DNA of 64,000 nt, taken from the NCBI RefSeq assembly GCF_013204845.1, contig NZ_JABMKY010000008.1, positions 248,001 to 312,000 on the forward strand. The letters run 5' to 3'. The translations under genes and the position numbers were made by a program. Origin of the DNA: Paenibacillus qinlingensis. GTDB taxonomy: Bacteria; Bacillota; Bacilli; Paenibacillales; NBRC-103111. How positions within the stretch are numbered: position 1 is the stretch's first letter; every line of letters starts with the position of its first letter. Below the pieces are notes generated by a model. The model searched no databases. It saw only the letters and a list, made by a program, of their open reading frames with translations, and was not told the origin of the DNA. Positions 43,653 through 52,356 of this stretch are shown here, piece by piece.

Positions 43653-45860
43653 ATGAAACATGCATTAACACGTCTTGCCCAGTTCGTTAGCAGTGCCAAA
43701 GGCGTCAAAATCGTACTCATTAGCTGGCTAGCTGCCATTATTTTATTAAGCGCTTTTGCGCCATCTTCCAAAGAGGTTGCTCAAAGCGGTGGTGAAGGCA
43801 GCTTAAGTAGCCATACATTGTCAGAAGAAGCAGAACAGCTGCAACAAAAGGCCTATCCATCGCAAGACGGCTTAACCGCCATCCTCGTCTTCCATTCCAA
43901 GCAACCCATCACGGATGCTGAACGTGGCGCCATATCCAGCATCAGTGCGTGGCTAGCTTCTGATCAGAAGCCAACATACCTCACGCGTTCTATACCTTTC
44001 CATGACATGCCCGAGGCGCAGCAAGAGCTCTTATTTTCAGCAGATCGAACAACGCTCTTGTTAACGCTCTCCCTCCAGAAAGATCTTGCTTCTGGTCCTG
44101 TCTACGATACACTCGAACAGATTCGTCATGCGTCGGAGCAGATCGGCTTGGGGACGATGAAGCTTGACATCACAGGTCCTGCGGGCATCTCATCTGATAC
44201 TATTATGCTCTTCAAAAAGGCTGATTTTGTGCTAATGCTTGCCACACTTGGGATCATTCTCATCATTTTAATCATCATATACCGATCACCGCTGTTGGCT
44301 TTGTTACCTTTGGTTATCGCAGGCATGGTGTATGCAGTTGTCGATAGAGTCTTAGGCTTGGCAGGCAAAATGGGCTTGATATTCGTCGAGAAGCAATCCC
44401 TCTCCATCATGATGATCTTACTTTTCGCTGTGCTGACCGATTACTGCTTATTTATTATTGCTCGCTATCGTTCCGCCCTGCGGACAACGGATTCTAAGTA
44501 CGATGCGATGTCACAAGCTTTCTCCAACGTGGCAGAACCGATTTTCTTCAGCGGCGGCACCGTGCTCATTGCCATGCTCACGTTATTCGCTGCTGTATTC
44601 AAGCCCTATCATAACTTTGCGCCTGTCTTCTCCATCGCGATGGTGGTCATTTTGCTCGGTGGACTGACGTTAATTCCTGCTATGTTTGCTTTGATTGGAC
44701 GAAAAGCTTTTTGGCCGTTTATTCCACGTACTGATAACGCCGGATTTGTGAACGAAGAGCCTCGCGGCTTCTGGGCGTGGGTTAGTACGCGCGTTACCAC
44801 CAAACCACGGATAACCGCTCTTGTGCTCATTATCGTTCTGGTGGCACCTGCGCTATCTACACTAAGCATGCGCTACTCGTTTAATCTCATGAAATCCTTC
44901 CCTAGCGATATTTCTTCCAGACAAGGCTTTGACATTCTGGAAACACAATTCCCACAGGGGGAATTAGCGCCAGTCACACTTATTTTGGAATCGAAGAAAG
45001 AAATCGTACGGGATGATGCGTTTAATAGCAAAATGAATGCACTAAGCGAGCATATCCGGGGGCACGAGGGAATCATCTCCCTTACACCGGCGCTCGATGC
45101 TGCTCAGTTAACTCCTGAGAATGCCGATTTACCTAAGCAAACTGTGAAACTTCAATTGATTCTGAAGATGAATCCTTATGATCAAGAGGCGCTTGAGGTG
45201 ATTTCCAGCTTACGTAAGGATAGTACTGCCATGCTTGAGCAGAGTGGCTTTGAGCCTGGCCAGTTCACCCTGCATTACGCAGGCCAAACTGCGGAGCAGC
45301 TTGATGTCCGAACGATGAATAAGCGTGATACGTTAGTTATTTTCTCACTCATTACGTTATTCATTACCGTTATGCTAATCTGGCAAGCCCGTTCCATTCG
45401 ATTGGCGCTTACCATGATGGCCACCATGCTGCTGTCCTACGCGGCTACTATGGGAATTGTATGGAGTGTGTTTCATTTCGGATTTGGATATGATGCATTC
45501 AGTTACCGTCTGCCTGTGTACACCTTTATCTTTCTCATCTCGTTAGGCGTGGACTATAACATCATTTTGGTTTCTAGGGTGCAAGAGGAAGCTCGGCGTC
45601 ATCCTTGGAGAGTTGCCGTACAGCGTGGTGCCGCGTTAACAGGTGGAGTCATCTCTTCAGCTGGCATCGTGCTGGCGGCTACCTTCTGTGTCTTAATGAC
45701 CCAACCTTTGCAGGAACTGCTGCTGTTTGGGTTTGCGATGGCGGCAGGTATCCTCATCGATACCTTTCTCGTTCGAGGTATGCTGCTTCCGGCATTGATG
45801 AGCACGATGGGGCCGCGTGAAACTAACTCGAAGCATGCTCCACGAACTTGGGCGCAATAG
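43653..45860 (+). CDS. MMPL family RND-type exporter
   Basis: A 735-residue membrane transporter of the MMPL/YdfJ family. Two halves each have one helix, a ~150-200-residue external loop, then about five helices (twelve in all). Helix-4-like segments include VLTDYCLFIIARYRSAL and LGVDYNIILVSRVQEE, with the conserved Asp-Tyr pairs used for proton coupling. Such proteins export lipids or antimicrobial compounds. It follows a two-component system, as in B. subtilis ydfHI-ydfJ. The ribosome binding site is hairpinned. Confidence 0.9.
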   Translation: MKHALTRLAQFVSSAKGVKIVLISWLAAIILLSAFAPSSKEVAQSGGEGSLSSHTLSEEAEQLQQKAYPSQDGLTAILVFHSKQPITDAERGAISSISAWLASDQKPTYLTRSIPFHDMPEAQQELLFSADRTTLLLTLSLQKDLASGPVYDTLEQIRHASEQIGLGTMKLDITGPAGISSDTIMLFKKADFVLMLATLGIILIILIIIYRSPLLALLPLVIAGMVYAVVDRVLGLAGKMGLIFVEKQSLSIMMILLFAVLTDYCLFIIARYRSALRTTDSKYDAMSQAFSNVAEPIFFSGGTVLIAMLTLFAAVFKPYHNFAPVFSIAMVVILLGGLTLIPAMFALIGRKAFWPFIPRTDNAGFVNEEPRGFWAWVSTRVTTKPRITALVLIIVLVAPALSTLSMRYSFNLMKSFPSDISSRQGFDILETQFPQGELAPVTLILESKKEIVRDDAFNSKMNALSEHIRGHEGIISLTPALDAAQLTPENADLPKQTVKLQLILKMNPYDQEALEVISSLRKDSTAMLEQSGFEPGQFTLHYAGQTAEQLDVRTMNKRDTLVIFSLITLFITVMLIWQARSIRLALTMMATMLLSYAATMGIVWSVFHFGFGYDAFSYRLPVYTFIFLISLGVDYNIILVSRVQEEARRHPWRVAVQRGAALTGGVISSAGIVLAATFCVLMTQPLQELLLFGFAMAAGILIDTFLVRGMLLPALMSTMGPRETNSKHAPRTWAQ

Positions 45861-45931
45861 GTTCTTGTCCCTAGTCGCTCTCCGCCCTCTCTGTGCATAC
45901 ACATAACAGAGAGAGGAGCGTCGATCCCTGT

Positions 45932-46249
45932 ATGGTGTATCAGAAACAAAGTGAACGACATAAACAGCAACTCCCCAACGCTCGTGCCATTCGGAGAGCA
46001 TGTAACAAGGAGCTATATCGGACCATTAAGCGGTTAAAAATATGGCTCACACCCGAGCAAATCAAGTCTGCCGAGACCATTTACGTGAAAAAAGTCATGT
46101 TGAATCTACCCTTTATCGTCGAGAATGGCAGCAACCGTCGTTTGCTTGCCGACTGGTTCGGGGAACATGTTGCGCCCGAGGTCGCTCCTATATGGAACGT
46201 GGAGCTGGAAACCTTGAATGAGGCATTTCGCGACGCATTTGGCGGATAG
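45932..46249 (+). CDS. Conserved hypothetical protein
   Basis: A 105-residue charged, helical cytoplasmic protein (LPNARAIRRACNKELYRTIKRLKIWL near the start; NGSNRRLLADWF, then FRDAFGG at the end). I recall similar short Paenibacillus proteins, sometimes labelled dehydrogenase without basis. No catalytic motif is seen. ATG at 45932 lies ~14 nt after GAGGAG, which is rather far. A GTG one codon later is an alternative. Followed by a terminator. Confidence 0.6.
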   Translation: MVYQKQSERHKQQLPNARAIRRACNKELYRTIKRLKIWLTPEQIKSAETIYVKKVMLNLPFIVENGSNRRLLADWFGEHVAPEVAPIWNVELETLNEAFRDAFGG

Positions 46250-46268
46250 CACGAACTAGTTGAGTGTG

Positions 46269-46296
46269 ATAAGAGCGGATCATCCGCTCTTATTTG
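46269..46296 (+). terminator. Terminator after the 105-aa gene
   Basis: ATAAGAGCGGA / TCCGCTCTTAT, 11-bp perfect stem with TCA loop, then TTTG. The following 46297-46557 is a strongly pyrimidine-rich stretch without a credible gene. Confidence 0.75.
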
Positions 46297-46557
46297 CGTT
46301 GCTGGCCCATTTCACTCACTTCCTACTAACCACGCACCAATCCACTTCTCTCTCTACTCCTCCTACCTCTATCACTCGACATTTCGACTTTCCCCTCTTA
46401 ACTCAAGCTACTTTGGCTACTTGTACACACCTATCTCACTCCTCTCCCCTTCACCTACCTCCATCACTCGCTAATCCCACTTTTCTCCCAATTCTACTCC
46501 TCTCGCCACTCCCTCTCGGTCCCTCTGTAACACGCCCAGATTCCCCCCAATCAACAA

Positions 46558-46746
46558 TTAGATGGAAAAAGTACAGCTATATCAGTTAATTTCCCCCCAT
46601 TTTATAAATTAAATGGAAAATATGTAGTTAATTTTACTCATATTCATCACTTCAGCCGATATTTCAAAAATTAACTACCTGTTTTCCATCTATTTGCGAT
46701 TTTCACCCGTAAAATGTGAATTTAGCTGTAGATTTTCCAGTTAATG
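46558..46746. repeat. Dispersed intergenic repeat, copy B
   Basis: Contains AGATGGAAAAAGTACAGCTA, AAATGGAAAATATGTAGTTAA, ACTACCTGTTTTCCATCTAT and TTTAGCTGTAGATTTTCCAG. The first two blocks are in the opposite orientation to the last two. Related to 38991-39190 and 49199-49335. Confidence 0.65.
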
Positions 46747-46810
46747 CAGCTCAGCGCCCACCACGTGCTCATCAATCCCGTCGAGGTCATCCAGCTCCCC
46801 CCTCCACGAC

Positions 46811-46848
46811 AAAAAAATAGGCCGCAGGGACCATCGTCCCTACGACCT
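46811..46848 (-). terminator. Rho-independent terminator after the GH4 gene
   Basis: AGGCCGCAGGGAC / GTCCCTACGACCT (two G-T pairs) around CATC, with TATTTTTTT on the minus strand. Confidence 0.85.
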
Positions 46849-46853
46849 CATTC

Positions 46854-48152
46854 TTATTTATACTCTGGCAACCACTTGCCATGAGCCTCAATCAACTCAT
46901 CGCACATTGCGATGATATCGTCCATCGACAGCTCAGCTGATGTATGTGGATCCAGCATAGCTGCGTGATAAATATGCTCACGCTTACCTGTAATCGCCGC
47001 TTCAATCGTCAACAACTGCGTGTTGATATTTGTACGGTTTAGCGCCGCCAACTGCGGAGGCAGATCACCAACGTAAGTAGGTGTTACACCGTTACGGTCA
47101 ACCAAACATGGCACTTCAACAACAGCTTCGCGTGGTAAGTTCGTGATCAAGCCGGTATTCATGACGTTACCGCCGATTTTGAACGGAACATCCGTCTCAA
47201 TCGCTTCGAAAATGTACGAAGCATACTCATGTGAACGTACATGCGTCAAATTCGCATCGTTCACGAGATCCTCGCGCATTTGCTTCCAGCGGCTGATTTG
47301 ATCAATACAACGACGCGGATACTCATCCAGCGGAATGTTGAAACGATCCACGAGTTCCGGGTAATTACGTTTGATGAAGTACGGGTGGTACTCAGCATTA
47401 TGCTCGGAAGATTCCGTAATATAATGGCCAAATTTCAGCATCATTTCGTAGCGAACCATGTCTTTGTGTTTCTCTTTTTGCTTCTCAGCAGCGCGTTTCT
47501 TAATCTCCGGATAGAGGTCAACGCCATCCTTCGACACTTCGAGCAACCACGCCATATGATTAATGCCCGCGATTTTGGCTTTCACACCTGTTTGATCAAT
47601 CTCCAAATGCTTAAACAGTTCCGGCACACAAGTTTGCACGCTATGGCACAAACCAACCGTACGCACACCGCCATACGTGTTCATTACATTAGTCAAAACA
47701 GCCATCGGATTTGTGTAGTTAAGGAACAGGGCATCCGGACATACCTCACGTACATCCGCAGCGAAATCCAACATAACCGGGATTGTTCTCAAGTTTCTGA
47801 AAATACCGCCAATCCCAACCGTATCTGCAATCGTTTGACGCAAACCGTACTTTTTCGGAATTTCAAAATCCGTAATCGTACATGGATCATAGCCACCTAC
47901 TTGGATTGCATTTACCACAAATTTGGCACCGCTCAACGCTTCTTTACGGTCTGTATACGCTTTAATAATGGACGTACTTCCACTCGTTTTTTTAATATTA
48001 TTCAGCATATTAGCAGAATCTTGCAGCCGCTGATGATCAATATCAAAGAGAGCGATTTCATAGCCTTGTAGCGCGGGGGTAAGCAAACAATCACCTAGTA
48101 CATTTTTTGCAAAAACTGTGCTTCCTGCACCTAAAAAAGTAATTTTGGACAT
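46854..48152 (-). CDS. melA: Glycoside hydrolase family 4 alpha-glucosidase/alpha-galactosidase
   Basis: NAD- and Mn-dependent glycosidase that cleaves by an oxidation-elimination route, 432 residues. Rossmann motif LGAGSTVFAKN lies at the N-terminus, with FDID at the end of beta-2. Metal ligands are Cys in GLCHSVQ and His in GINHMAW, and NYTNPM and the DTVGIGGIFR loop match the MelA/AglA branch. ATG at 48152 follows GGAGGAG. No transporter gene is adjacent. Divergent AraC regulator shares the 146-bp promoter region. The alpha-galactosidase (melA) versus alpha-glucosidase choice is uncertain. Confidence 0.9.
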   Translation of the reverse strand: MSKITFLGAGSTVFAKNVLGDCLLTPALQGYEIALFDIDHQRLQDSANMLNNIKKTSGSTSIIKAYTDRKEALSGAKFVVNAIQVGGYDPCTITDFEIPKKYGLRQTIADTVGIGGIFRNLRTIPVMLDFAADVREVCPDALFLNYTNPMAVLTNVMNTYGGVRTVGLCHSVQTCVPELFKHLEIDQTGVKAKIAGINHMAWLLEVSKDGVDLYPEIKKRAAEKQKEKHKDMVRYEMMLKFGHYITESSEHNAEYHPYFIKRNYPELVDRFNIPLDEYPRRCIDQISRWKQMREDLVNDANLTHVRSHEYASYIFEAIETDVPFKIGGNVMNTGLITNLPREAVVEVPCLVDRNGVTPTYVGDLPPQLAALNRTNINTQLLTIEAAITGKREHIYHAAMLDPHTSAELSMDDIIAMCDELIEAHGKWLPEYK

Positions 48153-48218
48153 GTGAGATTCTCCTCCAATAGACAATCTATTATTATATCCTTACTATAG
48201 CGCAAGCTCGCTTTGAAA

Positions 48219-48247
48219 AATATGGATTGAAACAACTCCAATATGGA
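48219..48247. promoter_or_regulatory. Direct repeats AATATGGA, 21 bp apart, in the GH4/AraC divergent promoter
   Basis: Identical octamers at 48219-48226 and 48240-48247 are spaced exactly two helical turns apart. This is the geometry expected for an AraC-family dimer site. Confidence 0.45.
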
Positions 48248-48298
48248 CATTTGTAGTTTTTTAGTTTACGCTCAGAGTAAAAACAAAGCGAGGCTCAT

Positions 48299-49159
48299 AT
48301 GAATCAAGATCATTCTTACTTCAACATAAGCATTAATTCTTTGCACAGTAATCCAGACCTATCTGTCCTTTTCAGTGGCGAAGGCAAGCCGTACCCCCAG
48401 CACAGAATGGGTCCTGCCGTTCACGATTATTACTTGATCCATACCGTTCTTTCGGGGAAAGGTACCTTCGAAATGGGGCAGCGAACCTATGCTTGCTCCA
48501 CCGGCGACACGTTTATCATTTATCCAGGTGAGTTATTCTCATATACGGCAGATATTACTACGCCTTGGCACTATGTATGGGTAGCTTTCACAGGTCGAGC
48601 CGTAGAATCGCTGCTTTCACAAATCGGTGTCTCCCCACAGCAAGCCGTCATATCGGGGAATGAACCGCGTACCATTCGTCATTTTTACCGCCATCTGCGC
48701 GCATGCTTCAGCCAGACCTCTTTCCCGCAGTTAGAGGAACTGGAAGCCGAGGGCTGGCTGCGCCTCCTTCTTCGTGAGCTTGGACGCGTGAACACACACC
48801 ATATTTCTATCAAGCCAGTGGCTGAAACGGATATCCAACGCCAGATCGGACAAGCGATCCGCTATTTGGAACTGCAGTATACACAAGCGGTCTCTATCGA
48901 GCATCTCGCTCGCAGCTTAGGGTATCACCGAACCTATTTGTGCAAAATGTTCAAACAATCCACCGGATTATCCCCGATGCAATATTTATACAACATCCGC
49001 ATGGAACGGGCCAAGCAGCTGCTGATGACAACCGCCATGACCATTGATCAAGTCGCCTCCTCCGTCGGCTTCAATGATGCACTCTATTTCTCGAAGCAGT
49101 TCCACAAGTGGAGCGGTTCAGCGCCATCTGTATATCGGAAGGAGCTCCGGAGTGTATAA
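48299..49159 (+). CDS. AraC family transcriptional regulator of the GH4 gene
   Basis: A 286-residue regulator. The N-terminal cupin/AraC-binding domain (about 25-150) contains HDYYLIHTVLSGKGTFEMG and GDTFIIYPGELFSY. The C-terminal two-HTH domain (about 185-285) contains LARSLGYHRTYLCKMFKQSTGLSPMQYL and VGFNDALYFSKQFHKWSG. This resembles MsmR/RafR-type sugar regulators. ATG at 48299 follows GCGAGG. Divergent from the GH4 gene, so it probably activates it in response to an alpha-galactoside or alpha-glucoside. Confidence 0.88.
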   Translation: MNQDHSYFNISINSLHSNPDLSVLFSGEGKPYPQHRMGPAVHDYYLIHTVLSGKGTFEMGQRTYACSTGDTFIIYPGELFSYTADITTPWHYVWVAFTGRAVESLLSQIGVSPQQAVISGNEPRTIRHFYRHLRACFSQTSFPQLEELEAEGWLRLLLRELGRVNTHHISIKPVAETDIQRQIGQAIRYLELQYTQAVSIEHLARSLGYHRTYLCKMFKQSTGLSPMQYLYNIRMERAKQLLMTTAMTIDQVASSVGFNDALYFSKQFHKWSGSAPSVYRKELRSV

Positions 49160-49198
49160 CTCTAAGGTGGCACGCCCCCAATCATGTTCACCAACGAA

Positions 49199-49335
49199 AT
49201 AAATGGAAAAAATCCAGCTATTTCTTCCTAATTTCATCGAAATAGGAAGATAACTGGATTTTCTCCATTTATTTTTGGGTCTTTCCACGGAAACGCCAAT
49301 AATCGCTTAGATTAGATGTACCTTTTCCATTTGTT
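49199..49335. repeat. Dispersed intergenic repeat, copy C, forming a long hairpin
   Basis: AAATGGAAAAAATCCAGCTAT (49200) pairs with ATAACTGGATTTTCTCCATTT (two mismatches), and an inner CTTCCTAATTTC/GAAATAGGAAG extends the stem. Downstream CGGAAACGCCAATAAT and TTAGATGTACCTTTTCC match blocks of copy A. No gene is seen in 49160-49418. Confidence 0.7.
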
Positions 49336-49418
49336 TCACTTTTTCGGACAAATCGAGCGAGTCAACTTAACTCAACTACTGGCAGCACATGCCAGGCCGA
49401 ATTTGCCGCAAGCAAATC

Positions 49419-49712
49419 CTAAATCTCGATATCCACAATCAAGCTGTCTACACGGCCAACTTCACGAATATACGCGGCTACCGCTTGATGCTCTGGGTTC
49501 GGACCGTAAGCTGCCAATGCAGCTTTATCTTCAAAACGTACGGAAAGTACAACTTGGAAGCCTTGGTTTTTCTCGGAGAAGTTAATACCCGCTTGGATAT
49601 CAACGATACCAGTCAGATGAGCGCGCAGCGCTTTAAAACGGTCAACAACCTCTTGCAGTTGCTCTTGTGTCGTCGTTTCTGCAAATTTAACAAGGACGAT
49701 ATGATCAATCAT
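49419..49712 (-). CDS. Dabb (stress-responsive alpha-beta barrel) domain protein
   Basis: A 97-residue protein starting at ATG 49712 behind AGAAGG. IDHIVLVKFAETTTQEQ at the N-terminus and HQAVAAYIREVG at the C-terminus match the dimeric Dabb fold found in stress proteins and small cyclases/oxygenases. Function unknown. An in-frame upstream extension of 38 residues is rejected. Confidence 0.85.
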   Translation of the reverse strand: MIDHIVLVKFAETTTQEQLQEVVDRFKALRAHLTGIVDIQAGINFSEKNQGFQVVLSVRFEDKAALAAYGPNPEHQAVAAYIREVGRVDSLIVDIEI

Positions 49713-49841
49713 GATGTGAACCTTCTTTCTATACTCATTTAGGACATAAATTATGAACGACACTAATCTTAACAAAAACACAAACCGAGTACCACTCCCA
49801 TTTTCCAGGAGCTGAGGCAGGCACACGGCTATCCTAGCCGA

Positions 49842-50525
49842 TTATCTACCCGCAATCGAGGCAATGCGATCGGAGCTCAACACCTGAACGCCCGTTTTCC
49901 CCGATTTCGCGGCTCTTATTAAGCCGGTAGCAATCGTATGTGCATGGATGGGACGATACTTGCGAAGGCGCCCCGTCATCAGCGGAGCAATCGCCCGTGA
50001 TACGATACCTCCCAATTTCTCCCCTAATCGGAATTCCCCACGGTTACCGAGAATGAGAGAGGGCCGGAGCAAGTGAAGCGAACGAAGACGCATCCCCCTC
50101 AGCTTGTCTTCCACTTCTCCCTTTACCTGATTGTAAAAAAAGGAGGATGTGCGGTCTGCTCCCATCGCTGTTACAATAGCAAAGCTATCTGCTTGTCCCT
50201 TGCTCGCCACTTCAGCTAACAGGAGGGGATAGTCTCGATCTACTCTGCGGAATTGTTGTTTCGAACCAGCTTTTTTAATCGTTGTCCCTAAGGTACAGTA
50301 GACATGCGCATGCGCAAATTCGGAGGACTTCAGACTCTCACTAAGCTTAGCAAAATCAATTACTCGCTGCTCCAGTTTCCCCTGTCCATTCGGCAACTCT
50401 AGATCCATTTTCTTACGAACTAGCGCAATAATCTTATCATAGTCCGGATCGTTCACTAGCTGTTTGATCAGTTCCTTGCCGACTAAGCCCGATCCTCCCG
50501 CAACAATCGCCGTTCTCCCTTTCAT
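49842..50525 (-). CDS. NAD(P)-binding Rossmann protein (atypical SDR, HTATIP2-like)
   Basis: A 227-residue protein with the dinucleotide motif AGGSGLVG at residues 9-16. CTLGTTIKKAGSKQQFRRVD and an NQVKGEVEDKL segment, with Lys in the YxxxK position (here YNQVK), match the atypical SDRs related to human HTATIP2 and bacterial YraR. Substrate unknown. ATG at 50525 follows GGAGGTG. It lies 21 nt after the diguanylate cyclase stop and may be co-transcribed. Confidence 0.85.
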   Translation of the reverse strand: MKGRTAIVAGGSGLVGKELIKQLVNDPDYDKIIALVRKKMDLELPNGQGKLEQRVIDFAKLSESLKSSEFAHAHVYCTLGTTIKKAGSKQQFRRVDRDYPLLLAEVASKGQADSFAIVTAMGADRTSSFFYNQVKGEVEDKLRGMRLRSLHLLRPSLILGNRGEFRLGEKLGGIVSRAIAPLMTGRLRKYRPIHAHTIATGLIRAAKSGKTGVQVLSSDRIASIAGR

Positions 50526-50545
50526 AGCACACCTCCGCGTCATAG

Positions 50546-52168
50546 TTATACATGATCATCTTCATCATACAACCTTTTGGTATCAACTTCGACACGATTT
50601 CTTCCGCCTGACTTTGCGCGATACAGCGCATGGTCTGCCCTAGAAACCATATCTTCCAGGACCATCGTTCCGTATTCCAAAGTCGGTGAGTATTCTGCGA
50701 CTCCAATACTTGTGGTTATTTTGACTGTTAAGGAATCTTTGATAAATGGTTCATGTATTAAAATATTGCGTAATTCCTCAGCTAAGGCAGCACTCTCTTG
50801 CGCATCCATCCTTAGTAGTAATAGAATGAACTCTTCGCCGCCATACCTGGCCACAATCGCATCACTTCCCGCATATCTTTTTAGGATACTTGCGACATGA
50901 TGAAGAACACCATCACCAACCAAGTGGCCATACGTGTCATTAATTTTTTTAAAATGATCGATATCCATCATCAAGACGGAGCACGTCTGTCCCGAGTATA
51001 TACACGACTGCAACTGCTTGTTGCCTTCTAACATCATATAGCGTCGATTATGAACATCTGTCAATTGATCCATCCATGCCGAATGCTCCAACAACGAAAT
51101 GTTAGATTTCAAACGATCGGACATGAGATTAAATGTAGCCACCAATTGTCGCAGCTCCACCGGAGCTGTTCTAATTTTATCCACATTGATCTGGTAATCA
51201 TAATTCCCCTTCTGAATCACCTTCGTGGCCCGCAGCAAGTAGCGAATCGGCCTCTCGATCTTGGAGGCAATCATCACGGCAGCCGCGACACTGAGCAGCA
51301 GAGCAATCAATGAAATGAAAATAATCGTTATACTTAATGCATTTAACTTACGAAAAATCTCCCTCTGCGTAATTTCCCCAACAACAAGCCAGCTTTTCCC
51401 CTGAGACCAACTGTATTGGCCATACACGCTTTCCCCTCGAAAGCCCATATACGCACTTTGGTCCGTGCTATTCGTCACTGCCCGCTGATACATTTCCGAG
51501 GTAACACGTTGTATAACGGTTCCATTCTCCGTACGATTTGAGGCTGTTACAATATTCCCTTGTGCATCCAGCACGTAGACCTCACCTGTATCTCCGAAGC
51601 TAAGCTGCGCCATTAGTTTATTCAACATTTCAAGGGTAATAACGCCAAGCACTATGCCCTTGAATTCACCATGATCGCCAAGTACCGGAGAAGAGAAAGT
51701 AATCACAGGTGCTCCGTTTTCTTTGGACATCACAACGCCCGAAACGAAACTCTTTTTTTCTTTTCCACGTTGGTAGTACAGACGGTCTCCTACATAAATC
51801 GAAGTATTATCTGTGCGAATGTTGCCATCAGGCTCAACGAAGGTAATCGAATAAAATTCCGAATTCACCTTGGCATAATCTTGAAACTCCCGTTTTAAAT
51901 CACCAATTCGATGAAACTTGGCATTATCTGAAAGTGCGAAACGTTTAATCGCGTCCAACTTTTCCTGATTCCAGCGTTCAATATATAAGCTCTGTAGCGC
52001 AATCACTTGTTTGAGTTGAACTCTAGCCTCGTCTAACCGATTGCTCTTCTCTATAAAGTAAAAAGGAACGATGATTGAAAAAGCCAGAACCAAAATAATT
52101 GCGCTTATCCAGAGTTGAAGTCTTGTTTTAATGGTATGGTCGGAGAAAAGAGAAAACAGATGCCCCAT
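50546..52168 (-). CDS. dCache-HAMP-GGDEF diguanylate cyclase
   Basis: A 540-residue membrane sensor making c-di-GMP. TM1 (about 18-40), an extracellular double-Cache sensor (about 42-280), TM2 (about 283-310), HAMP (about 312-365) and a GGDEF domain (about 380-530) are visible. LTDVHNRRY, DIDHFKKINDTYGH and active-site GGEEF near residue 442 are intact. The I-site RxxD is replaced by AGSD with an extra residue, so feedback inhibition is probably lost. ATG at 52168 follows GGGGGG. The sensed ligand is unknown. Confidence 0.92.
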   Translation of the reverse strand: MGHLFSLFSDHTIKTRLQLWISAIILVLAFSIIVPFYFIEKSNRLDEARVQLKQVIALQSLYIERWNQEKLDAIKRFALSDNAKFHRIGDLKREFQDYAKVNSEFYSITFVEPDGNIRTDNTSIYVGDRLYYQRGKEKKSFVSGVVMSKENGAPVITFSSPVLGDHGEFKGIVLGVITLEMLNKLMAQLSFGDTGEVYVLDAQGNIVTASNRTENGTVIQRVTSEMYQRAVTNSTDQSAYMGFRGESVYGQYSWSQGKSWLVVGEITQREIFRKLNALSITIIFISLIALLLSVAAAVMIASKIERPIRYLLRATKVIQKGNYDYQINVDKIRTAPVELRQLVATFNLMSDRLKSNISLLEHSAWMDQLTDVHNRRYMMLEGNKQLQSCIYSGQTCSVLMMDIDHFKKINDTYGHLVGDGVLHHVASILKRYAGSDAIVARYGGEEFILLLLRMDAQESAALAEELRNILIHEPFIKDSLTVKITTSIGVAEYSPTLEYGTMVLEDMVSRADHALYRAKSGGRNRVEVDTKRLYDEDDHV

Positions 52169-52356
52169 TGAGGTTTCCCCCCTTTTTATTCTATATATCT
52201 CCATTATACCTTATTTTAGGTTGAAAATTGACAAATTCCGCTGATTTCCGGCATGAAAGTTCATAAAACTACGAATTTTTCGAAATATTGTCTGTTTGAA
52301 AAGTAAGACCCTTTCGCTTATGCTAATTGGTATGTAGAAAAGAGGTAAATGCCCCC

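Noticed and set aside
46260..46589. 109-codon plus-strand frame
   Set aside because: Product of the pyrimidine-rich tract (Ser/Pro/Leu/Thr only), starts within a terminator, no ribosome binding site.
47241..48071. 276-codon plus-strand frame
   Set aside because: Lies wholly antisense to the well-supported GH4 gene and has no domain-like pattern.
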